A program made the translations under genes and the position numbers. Shown here one piece after another: positions 11,101-23,100 of a stretch of 64,000 bases of DNA (position 1 is the stretch's first letter; every line of letters starts with the position of its first letter). The notes beneath the pieces were generated by a model. It made no database searches, was not told where the DNA came from, and was given only the letters and a program-made list of their open reading frames with translations. The stretch comes from Psococerastis gibbosa (Eukaryota > Arthropoda > Insecta > Psocodea > Psocidae). The stretch covers positions 14,570,001 to 14,634,000 of the forward strand of contig OZ020484.1 of the NCBI GenBank assembly GCA_963971405.1, written 5' to 3'.

Positions 11101-14100
11101 GGATCATTTCAAAAGAATGAATGGAACTACAGCAGGTGTTGGACAATGATCCAGAAGGCAGGTAATCCATGGGGATATTGACGAAGCGGTGGATAGTGAA
11201 GACCGGAAACTTACTGTCCATAACTGGAGCCAGAATGCAGCATCGAGCGAAGAGTGGCGGTTGTGGTTCTTAGCGGACTGTAAATCCAGCAAAAGTAAAG
11301 TAAGTTGTCATTTGCGAAAATTGGACGTGGCAGCCTGTTCGTCCAGGTGCAAGGAAGCCTGCCGGACGTCGTGGGAGAAGGTACGGAATCGGGTGATGCA
11401 GAAATTCGAAGCGGCCGATGTTTACAACTGCCGGCTGTGGGAAATGCGCGGACGTGCTTGTGGCAATGAAGGCCGGCCAGTGAATGGTGGGGAATGCTGA
11501 TGAGCCGCATAGCTGTCGGCCGTTCCCAGACAGCGTGGCACCACAACCGCTGACTAAGACTCCTCACTGTGTCACTGCAGAGTCAAGCCTTCTTATCTTC
11601 ATCCCATATGACTGCTGAGAATAACTAGAGTTGTATACTAATCAAGGCCGAAATTAAAACTGGCTTTGCAGCATCGGCGTCGGCATTGCCGGATTAACCT
11701 ATGACCATTGCATGCACAGTCCTAAAAGGATGAGTTCGAAACTGACCTTCACGAGTTGGGGGTCCGTAGATGGTGGAGCGTTGTACAAAACCGAGATGAC
11801 AGAAGGAGTGTTGTCGAGCAGGCCAAAGCTCATCAAGGGCTGTAGAGCCAGAAGAAGAAGAAGAAGATTGCGGCCACAAATTGCCTAAAATTTCGGCCCC
11901 CACAAATGTTTTTTTTTTTTTTTTTTTTAATTAAAATTAAAAATTGAATTGGGCGAGTTCACGCGGCACTAAGCGGGAAGAAGAAGAATTGAAATTGAAT
12001 TAGTAATTGTTCGTAAAATGAGAGGAGAGCGCCAAGAGCATTCAGCATTTATGCATTTTTGAGGAGTTTGCACCCAGGGCCCCCATATATCTTATGCCCA
12101 TGGCCTCTAGAGGGGTTAACTCGGCACAGTTTTTGACAGTGCCTCCAGTTGACATCTCTGACTTACAGCTAGGTACTTGTCAATATGAACAACCCGAAAA
12201 CTGTGTATCCTGCTGCTATGCTGCCAGGTTTGATGGCTCAGATGGCCGCGTACACGATAGAACACAATACAGGGGGCGAGTCATACCTATGCTAAGGAAA
12301 GGTGTAATACCAGAGGGACACTATTTGAAACCTCAGGCTACAGAAAGGTGGCAAGCCGGGTTACAATGAGCCAAATTCTGCAGCAATGGCTACCAAACCC
12401 AAACAAACTCTTTAGCATGGATGGAGGGTATTTATTATCTGCTGAAGCTGTGGCTATAAAACCGTTGAAAATTTCTGCAAGTGCAACATGCGGAATTTAA
12501 GTGTTCAAGGGCATCTTCTTCTTCTTTTAATGCCTCTTCTCTCGAAGATTGGCGATCATCATGGCATCCTGGTCGTTCTGAACGCGTATTTCCAAACGTT
12601 TTGTCAACATCTGCGGTCAACATCTTCCGTGGAACTGCCGCTACTTCTAAGACTTTATTTTGGAGGTTCAGCAGCAACTGTTTGACAGTTTGACATCTCG
12701 GATTCTAATGCTTTACCACGTACGAGTAACTCCGGCCGTGAAAGCCTTTGTAATTATAAACCACAATATAAACCTGCCAATACAGCGAATATTTCTGACG
12801 TTCTGACTTCGTGAAGAAGTGGCCTGTTAAAAAATCGAACCGCATTAAAACGATGTCACGCATAGGATGTCCGAGGTCCTGCCACTAATTTTGGCAACTG
12901 CATTTATGACATATGACATATTATGACACCTGGAGACGAATATCCGGCGTGAATGAATCGCCAATTCGATGGTCAGGCCCACATTATTCGTGCCGTGCAT
13001 AATCCGTTAATATCTCGTGTACCATTCGTATTACAATATAGGCTTACTCTTCCCTTACACCACTAACCATACAGGTACCATCAGAAAGCTCATGAGAGTT
13101 ATTTATAGGGCAGCCGGGTTCAATCATATGCATAGGCAACGTTTTACAACTCTTATTGGAGCTATTGATTTATTTTTACAATTTTTATTTATAGTAAAAC
13201 CTACAAGCATAATATTTATTCATTATGTTGTATTTTCCGCCAAATATTTTAGTTTATTTGCTTTATTTTTTTGTTTTGTTTCTTTCGTCTCTTGTAATTT
13301 TGTATCTTCGGCTTTTCTTGGGGGCTCCTTTTATGTGGGGGCCCTGGGGCCAGGGCTCTTCTGGCCCATAGCTAAACCCGGCACTGGGTAAACGTTTATC
13401 CTGTATTGACAGCTGAAACTGTAATCCGGCGTGGGTTCAAGCCTCGAACGTGATTTTCACGGTTGGCGGAACCAGAAGACCCAAGTTTATGCTGGCACAT
13501 GTTTACAATGCTGCCTTGAAACCACCAGTCTGAAAATACACTGAAACGCGAGAAATGACGCAAAATGTATATCCTCCATTGCTGTAAGGCGCGGTTTCCA
13601 CCGACCTCGCATTTCAGAATGCAAATGACATTGACGGAAATGTTTGTTTTCCTTTTTATAGACAACTATTAAAATGTTTGTAATTAACATATCCCATGAC
13701 GCCATTTTTTAATTTTAGTTTGTTTGTTTGTGTTTTTACTCTATGATCATTGATCAATTTTAATTATGGCATAGAGTAAAACAAAAATTTCCGTCAATGT
13801 CATTTGCATTCTGCAATGCGAGGTCGGTGGAAACCCCGTCTAAGTCTTGAATGTCTGCTACCACGTCACCGTATTTGTATTTAGCCCTAGCCGGTTGGTG
13901 GAAACCGCGCCTTATGAGTAGGCTATAATGTGGAATACCGGAATTTAAAAGGTCCAGTGGCCAATGTTAAAGCAATAACTGACAAAAAGTAAACCATATA
14001 CATACAGCATATATATAGGCGCTTATTCCACCTACATCAATAGTCAATAGTAAATGTGGTATGGACGGACATTTCAATTTTACTCTATGCCATAGTTAAA

Positions 14101-17100
14101 ATTGATCAATGATCATAGAGTAAAATCACGCGCTGCAAACAATAACAAACTAAAATGGCGTCATGGAATATGTTAAGTACAAACATTTTAATAGATTGTT
14201 TATAAAACAGTTTTCATCCATTAAACAGATCGGTGAAGGTCGGATCTCCTACTATTATTAGGTTTTATTAAAAATAATAAGTGTACGAAGAAAACAAATA
14301 TAAACAAAATTTCAAAAAACAAATGCGCCAAATTTCAAAAATTTGGCGCATACGTGTCATTAGAAGAAAAGTGATCAATAGTTGCAAAAAACAAGTGGAA
14401 TGTAGTGTATCAATGAAAAATTGAAATGTCCGTCAATTCCACATTTACTATTGACTATTGAGGTGGAATAACCGCTATACAGTAAGTGGTATTTTAAAAT
14501 GAAAACTAAAACCCCGGGTTTTGGTTCATCATGTCGTATGAGAAATAAAATCTCTTGATACGTAGCGGTCTCCAGATTTTAAGAACATATCAGTACCTAT
14601 ATTGTACATATGGACATCGCATTCCAAAAATAAAATAAAAAGATGCTAAGCCATTATTATTATGGAAAGTGTTAAGTGTCTTCTCACGATTAGATAGATT
14701 TCTATGCCATAGGCTATATATATACTGTATGTACCATTGGACTAAGTATTGAAACAAACGAAACACCAAGGTTGTTTGATTTTATTAATGTGTGCTTATG
14801 GAAGTATTTGACTAAATTAAGTGTTGTGTTTGTTCAATGCCTGGTCCGGTCCGGCAGCTTACAAGTACATGAATACCACATATAGATTAAGAGTGTACGT
14901 GCCGTAGGAAATTGGCAACCCGAAATTTAATACTTCTTATTTTTTATTTAAAAATAACTAAGCATGTTAATAAAATAATGCTTAACCGAAGTTCTAGTAG
15001 ACTACTTTATGCATCACATAACAGGGTAACATTAACGTTTTGTTTTGTAGTTCTTACATGGTATCCATTATACGCAAAATTTCAGCCCTGAATCATTTTT
15101 ATGAATAAGCTACGGTACCAAAAATTGTAAAAACCCTATGATGCATGAAGTAGGTAGTCTTCAACAATTTAAATAAGCCAAATCTTTAATATCTTGCTTT
15201 GTTATTTAAATTGAAAAATACCAAGTCTGTAAAAACAACGAATTTTGGGGTACCTTTTTCCTACGGCACTCTTTTAATGCGAGAGACGCACCAGCAGTGA
15301 ATAGTTTTTTGAAAATAAATTATATTACCGTATATCATATTCATTCTGCCCCGCCCTGACTTGGAAAATTATTCCCCATTACTTGTTTGGGTGAAACTTA
15401 AATTTAGAAGTCTTTGAAGGTTACAGGCAATTATGGCATTAAGTAAGCTCACATACTTGTTCGATTAGATAGTTGTGTAGCTGTGCTAACCTGTCTTAAC
15501 AATACAAATCATGTCAATACGAGCATATAAGTAGCGGATATCACGTATATCAACTGCTCTGACGGGGCTTGTGGTCCAGCGGTTAAGACGACGCGACGCC
15601 CCAGTTAGGCGTGGGGTTGAATCCCGCCGAGCCCAGTTTATATTCTCTAATTTCGGTTACAGACTGATACAGAAACTGCATAGCCTTATAGTTATGTATC
15701 AATTTCAATTTATAACAGCGCAATACAAATATAACTCATTGCCCTGTAGCAATGAATGAAGTGCGCAGGCCTACGTTATCTTTGTAATACAATCCTTTTT
15801 GCTGACCAGAAGAATGTTGCTATAGCCGACTGGCAGGTGTATTTAGTATGCATACTACTGATCAGCAGAACATGTTTTTAACTGTAAACATGTCGAAAGT
15901 CTATGTCAGCGTCAAATCCGTAATCAACATCTAAATCGGTCGTAAAATATTTTCCCTGTTTTTAAGAGCAAAACCTTCTGCCACCACGGGCTTTTTACAC
16001 AAAAACAAATTTCTCATGAAATATCGAACATAAAATAATAATAATAAGTCTTTATTTAAAAAAATAATATGTAGATACAGCGAGATTAGGGCCTATGGCC
16101 CTCTCTTACACCTAACTGTACATATTAACGATGTAGTTTGATTGAAATATAATTTTGTAGCTACAATCATACTATATATGACTATATGAGAGAAGAAGAA
16201 GAAGAAATGCTCCTCAACCATTTGATACGTAAAATGTAGCTGATAATAAAACCGTTTGGCCAATGTTTCTAATAGCGTGACGCCGTGACAACAATGTAGG
16301 TTATTTCAGTTGTATCTTCCACATTCACTTTGTAACACTTTGTCATAGCAAATAAAATAATATAACTTCGTCAAGTATTACTAAAAAATATTAAAAGCGA
16401 CCGGTTTCGACACTAGGCCATCGACCGGCTACAGGCTACCTAGTGCCAAAACCGGTCGCTTTTAATCTTTTTTAGTAATACTTGACAAAGTTATTTTATT
16501 TTATTTAGTTGTATTTAGTATGCAATCAAAAACTGTGGCTCAACTGTGTTAGCGCCGGCTACATGCATGAATCAAAATTTAGAAGAGCATTTCTTCTACA
16601 TCTGCTAGAGACTCATTTATGTGGTTCTGTTTCATAATATTAGAATTTTTTCCAAAATCGCGCACCAGTGATGTGCGATTTTTCCTTATAATAACAGCCG
16701 AAAATCACAAAAGTTAATTTGCAGTAAATTGAACTGAAACAGTACTTTAAGATGCACATTATTATAAGTGGAGAAACCAGAGAAAATTGTTATGTTACAT
16801 TGTTTCAATGGTAAGCTTTTCTCAGCTTGTCCATTATCACTTGTAGCCGGTGTAGGTTAACATCGAGAACGTATACCAGTTTGCCAATGGCCAAGAATTC
16901 ATACGGGAGCACTATCAATTACTCCCAAAAATCCGTGGGGTCTTCGGCATTATTCTTTCTCTACCTTCTTAATACCGCGTGCGGGGGTCACCCGGGTGAC
17001 TCACCCCGGACACATTTCTTGTACTCGACCCTGTCGGACGCTAAGCCTAAAGCTCGGCAACTGTGCTTCCACTTGCTCCGCCGAGTTGTTCAGTGCTGGC

Positions 17101-20100
17101 GGTACCGGCTGGGGTAAAAGGTAACAGTGCGGTTTAGGGATGGAGTCAGTCCGGATTTAGGTGGGACCGAACCGAATCGGACCAAAAAAACATTGTAAAA
17201 AACATTGAAAATTGTAGAAATCAGTGGACAGGACCATTCTGTCACGAGTCCTAGTCTTGGTCCATCCAACACAGACCGTAATCGCCGCCATGATTCATTT
17301 TCATTCCGATTTTTAATGTTTTGGTAATTATAAGGGCCCATTCACAGGGTGCACTTAGGCGCCCATTCCATTGACCGGCTAGGGCTATTTCCAAAAACAG
17401 TGACGTGGTAGCAGACATTCAAGACTTAGGTTGCGCTTCCACCGATCTCGCATTGCAGAATGCAAATGACATTGACGGAAATTAGAATTTTTCTTTTTAT
17501 AGAAATCTATTAAAATGTTTGTACTTAACATATCCCATGACGCCATTTTTTAATTCTAGTTTGTTTGTTTGTGATTTTACTGTATGATCATTGATCAATT
17601 TTAACGATGGCATGGAGGAAAATAAACATTTCCGTCAATTCTGCAATGCGAGGTCGATGGAAACGCCACCTAAGTCTTGAATGTCTGCTACTACGTCACC
17701 GTTATCGGAAATAGCCCTAGCCGGTCAATGGAATGGGCACCTAAGTGTGTGTGACCCTTCGGCCTTCTGGTTTCTCAGTGATCGTAAAAATATGTTTTTT
17801 AATTAATAAACACTCATACTCAAATACTCACACACATTTGATGAGACAGTAGAATACATTTTCCTAATATCTATTGTGATTTGTGGTATTGAGGGAGCTG
17901 TGGGCACTGGGCACCGCCACATGGAGTGAGGACAGTATGACAACAATGCGGGGCTAAGAGGGAACGCACACACAACTCTTTTCAATTAACATGTTTTGTG
18001 TGTTTTGAGAGTGAGATGAATGTCTTATGTCCTCTCATATCCTTCCGACACATGCCGTTATATCTGTCACACACTTTTTGTTCTTAACGCACCTTGTAAT
18101 ATTCACATTCGATTACTTCTTCGAGATTATATTTTTGAAGAGGATATAATAATTATAATATATGTACATTATATCAGCAGTAGATTTCACTACATCAAAT
18201 AAAAGAACCGGTCCAAGTTTACTCGAACATGCTTTCCAATTTATCAATTAGGCGGGGTTTCCACCGACCTCTCATTGCAGAATGCAAATGACATTTGAAT
18301 TTTTTTTTTTTTATAGAAATCTATTAAAATGTTCATACTTAACATATTCCATGACGCCATTTTAGTTTGTTATTTTTTGCAGCGCGTGATTTTACTCTAT
18401 GATCATTGATCAATTTTAACTATGGCATAGAGTAAAACAAAAATTTTCGTCAATGTCATTTGCATTCTGCAATGAGAGGTCAGTGGAATACCCGCCTAAG
18501 TCTTGAATGTCTGCTACCATGTCAGTGTCTTTGCATTCTGCAATGAGAGGTCGTTGGAAACCCCGCCTTAGTAGTTAGGTAATATGAGTAATTTCATGGT
18601 GAATAATTTTCCTTTGGTAATGTATTGGAGCGTGAATTTTCCATAATTTTTTTCACAAAATCAAATTTGTTTTTGGGAAAGCAACCTGTTCGGTTTTGTT
18701 ACTCTATTTAACACCTACAACATACCTGAAAGTAGAAATCATCGATAGAATGGTTCCACAGAAAAAATATGTTTTAATCCTTTTCCATTAAAATTTAGTT
18801 ATTTTTTTATCTCCAAAAGAAAACTATCAAGGGGCAAGCGACCCAACGCGTTTTGATAACATTAATGACGACTACAAAATATGTGAATTTAAAAGAAATC
18901 GTTGAAGCCGTTTTTGAGAACTAATGTTTGGTCAGATCACCACATTAATTACAACACAGCAATAATGGCAGGGCACGCAATGCATTTGAGCGCGAATTTT
19001 CTATCATTTTTTCAACAAATAATTTTTTGTGCAAAACTAAATATTTTTTTGGGAAAGCAACATATCCGGTTTCGTTACTCAATTTAACACCTAAAACTTG
19101 CCTGAAGGTAGAAATCAGCGATAGAAAGGTTTCGCAGAAAAATTATTTGTTAGTCATTTTTCATTAAAATTTAGTTATTTTTATTTTTTTACCCCCAGAA
19201 GAAAACTAACAAGGGGCAAGCGACCCCCCACATTTTGTCAATATTAATGACGACTACAATATATGAGAATTTAAAAGAAATCGTTGGAGCCGTTTTTGAG
19301 AAATAATTTTTTTTAGACGTTCTTTTGGAGTTTTTTGAGAATAAAACCCCCTCAAATTGAGTTAGCCCAAAATAAAAAAAATGGTCTCGAGGTATGATTT
19401 TTGTAAACCAACATGCCGAATTTTATCAAAATCGACCGAGTAGTTTGCCCGGAAATCGACGCACAGACAGTCAGACAGACAGACAGACTGACAGACAGAC
19501 AGACATTTCGTAAAAACCACTTTTTTCGGTTCCTGGGACCTGAAAACGTGTAAATCCGTTGAAATTTCGGAATCGAAAATTTCGACCATCACAAAGCTTT
19601 CCTTATACTACGTATAAATTGGAAAGCAATAAGACGCACATCGTTTTAGTCTGAATGCTTGGCTCTCTACAGTAAACGGATGAGATCCATGTCACCAAAA
19701 CGCCTTGTACTCGAATCATGGCATAACGTGCTGTCCTGGGGCCTGACCCGACGATTAGACCACAGAGCGGCAATTATTCACAGAGGCAGCCTGTAGAAAT
19801 TACATACCTTCAGAGGTACCGATCCACTTTTTGTCTCCAAACTTCTCTCTTAATAATAAAATAACATGACATTTTTAACGATGATTGGGAAATATTTTGT
19901 AATATGAGGTTAGCAATCCTAGGGCGCTCCATGCTTTCAATGTTATCTGCTCAATTTTTTCAGTAAGGGTCCATGCACATTGCATTAAAATTGCAGACGT
20001 TTGCTCGGTTTTTTCGTTATAAATAAAAGATCCGGTACGAGTAGGCGCGTACATGGCCGAAATTAGATCACATAGAAAAAACTCAACTGGCTGGATTCGA

Positions 20101-23100
20101 ACCCACGATTTAAGCCTAAACGGGGCGTCGTCTATACCGCTGGACCAGAAGCCCCTAGTTAGGCGTAGATCGTGGGCTCGAATCCCGCCAAGTCCAGTTT
20201 TCTCTATATCCTTAATTTCGATTATAATGAGGAGGTTACCTCTCCAACGAAAGTTCATTTAATGTCAGTGTTATATTATACCATATACCGTATAATACTG
20301 TAATATAATGTATAAAACCCGTACAGGCTTTCCTATTTATCAAGTAGGATAGGTACTGTAATAATGCCTTAGTAAATAATTGTCCTACTGTTAAATTAGG
20401 ATGCATCGAGTTTCCCTATCACAAAGCACTGAATTGATCAATGGGACGATTGCATAGCCAAGAATGGGCAGACCATTATAATGCAACACAATAATATTGG
20501 CAGGGTATGTTACGCTATGTAGGCCTACAAATTGCAATAAATAGGTCTAGGAATAATCAATAATTTCTTCAAAAATATTTTATTATGAAAAACCAAAAGT
20601 TTACTTGGGAAAGAAACCTGTTCAGTTTTGTTACTCTATTTAACACATAGGTACCTTAAGTTAAAAAGTATCGATTGAAAGGTTCTGCAGAAAAATATTT
20701 TATATACATTTTTAATGTAAATTGAGTATTTTTTACTTTTTTGCCCCAGAACCAAACTATCAAGGGGTGAGGGACATATTGGATTTTTTTTACATTGATA
20801 ACAATAATTTTTACAATATATTTGAATTTAAAACAAATCGTAGGAGTCATTTTCGAGAAATATTTTTAGGCCACTTTTTTAGTTTTTGGAGTGTAAAACC
20901 CCCCAAAATTTAGTTAGTCTAAAATAAAAATAAAATCTGTTCCGGTGCATGATTTTTGGAACCTATGTACATAGCAAATTTCAACCAAATCCACTTTGCC
21001 TCCAAATTGACGCAAAGACCGGCAGACTAACAGACATTTGGTACTTTTTTCGGTTTCTAGGACCTCAAAACGTGTAAAACCATTCCCGACATCGAAACTT
21101 GCGACCATCACAAACCTTTCCTTATACTGCGTATTTAAATAGGAGAGCAAAAATGAGAAATACACACAGGCACATCACCTTAACCTGCGGAAAGCGGAAG
21201 CTTGGCGCTTCGCGTCTCACTTTCACAGCCTCACAGGTATAGGAAAACTATCCTGAATGCAATGTAAACTGTAGCTCTTCTCTTTTGTCGTAGGTGATGA
21301 GCACGTTTGGAGTTGATTATCACAGGCATCACTCTACTTGGGAAGTACACCATCTGAACTGGCTGCCAAACCGAACTGAGATGCCTAAATATTTGGGCAC
21401 ATCGTTGAACAAGTCACATCTTGATCATCTTGAGCAGCAGCACAAGGGAACGAGCAGAAATGAAGATATCGACAAGCTTCTAAGTAAGTGCTTAGTAAGC
21501 TATTACTAGCAGTAACGATATTTCCCAGATATTTCACAACTAAAAGTCAAAGACAGTATGCATTCCAATGTAATTTTCAAAATTATTATTGCTCGTGATA
21601 AACTGTTCAATAGTAGTAACTACAGGAGGTCTTTATCGATAATATCCGCAAAGCACTAACTGCACTAAGTATGGAAGCTCCCCCGGCTTCTACAAACTAT
21701 TTCTACCAACATAAGGCTAATGGTAATAACAAGAACTATATAAGTAAATAAATAAATATTGACTTATTTTGTTCTATTACTAAACCAACATAGCGGAGTT
21801 AGTGCTCTAAAGCCCTCTCTTACACTCAACTACGAAGGTCCGGGACCGCCTGCTTTACATGCCCTCCGAAGTATGGCCAGAAAATGTAGTAAGTGTGGGA
21901 CTCGAACCAATAACCGTTCGGGTGAAAGTTGGAGTTCGTACCACTACTCTACATGTCCTGACTATATGTACAGTTATTGACTGTAAAAATGTCATTTTTG
22001 GTGCTATTTTAGCATATTTAGGTTAAGCATTTATTTATTGTACAACATGAATTTGCCTTGCCATATATATTGTACTATATACACAGTGGCTGCGCTACGG
22101 GGGTGCCCGAGGGGGCCTGGCCCCCCCAACAGTTTCTCCGGCCCCTCCGGGGCCCCCCCCCCCACTTTTGAGATATTTTACATGTTGTTAAATTGCAGAA
22201 TTAGTGAACGGTATACCTACTCCCAATGAAAAATGTTTTTGTTTTTTCATTGCCCCCCCCCCCCCAGATAGAAGTCATGCCTCTCCATGGCCCGCCGCCT
22301 TAAAATTTCTAGCGCCGCCACTGTATATACAGTATAATATTAAGTACAAATATAATGTGTCGATTAGCCGGGTATATCGGCTTATGAAAATTATATCATG
22401 TATGGCATGTATGGCATGATATATTGTACAGTATTTATATGTATAATGTCTGCGAAAGGTTGGGACAGCAGTAAGAGTAGTAGGGCATGTAAAGCAGGCG
22501 TTCCCTTGCCTTCGTAGTTGAGTGTAAGAGAGGGATTTGTAACCTTAAGTCCACTAGGTTGGCTTAGTAGCAGAACAGTCATTATTTATTTAATAAGTCA
22601 ATCCCTCATTATACAAACCATTTATTTGAACCCACCGCCTTTCAGATGGAGGTTTGGAAAAGGTCTACGAATTCTTACAAAAGATTGCTGTGGGGTTGGA
22701 TCAAGTCGTTAAGGATCAATTTCAATATAATGGTGACTACAAGCAGCAATTCGAAAGGTCCAACCAGGAGCTTTTAAAAGTGAGTATACCTTTTCAAGTT
22801 TCAACAGCGTTTCATACTTTATCTTGGTTATACTTTGCCATGGGTTATTGCATAGTTCATAATGGGTTATCCATAGGTCATAGGTTCGAGGCCCACTCCG
22901 ACCAGTTTTTATTTTCAGTATGTTATACTAGTAATATATTATATAAAATTTAATATCACTTACAATATAATACAATTTGTAAAAGGACATGGGACCAATA
23001 AGTATATCTCGGTTCATATAAAAACGTCCTTCCGGGCATTAATAGTGTTCTAAACATTTTTCATCATGACTCTCTTTTCTTTGTTTAAGGTTCTATGTGA

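Larger units (their letters stand above)
8186..21293 (+). other. Gene 1 intron after exon 1 (13.1 kb), packed with repeats
   Basis: This intron holds a D-family fragment, an inverted SINE pair, LINE tails, five Harbinger-like MITEs, tRNA-headed SINEs, a 65-bp-arm hairpin and two copies of the 0.9-kb CAGA-ended family. Each is listed separately. The stretches 8385-9250, 10100-10500, 12700-13585, 14480-14985, 15640-16340, 16510-17350 and 17745-18185 show no recognisable gene. The open frames there lack family motifs. Confidence 0.7.

Noticed and set aside
12094..12369. 91-codon open frame as a gene
   Set aside because: No recognised motif, lies between LINE tails, and no splice evidence.
13017..13391. 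124-codon hydrophobic open frame
   Set aside because: T-rich sequence gives Phe/Ile/Val by composition; no family pattern.
15565..15634. Working tRNA gene
   Set aside because: Wrong arm lengths, C at position 33 and a damaged T-arm; better read as a SINE head.
19466..19504. CAGA-rich repeat as a CRISPR-like array
   Set aside because: It is a simple tetranucleotide microsatellite with no spacers, in eukaryotic DNA.
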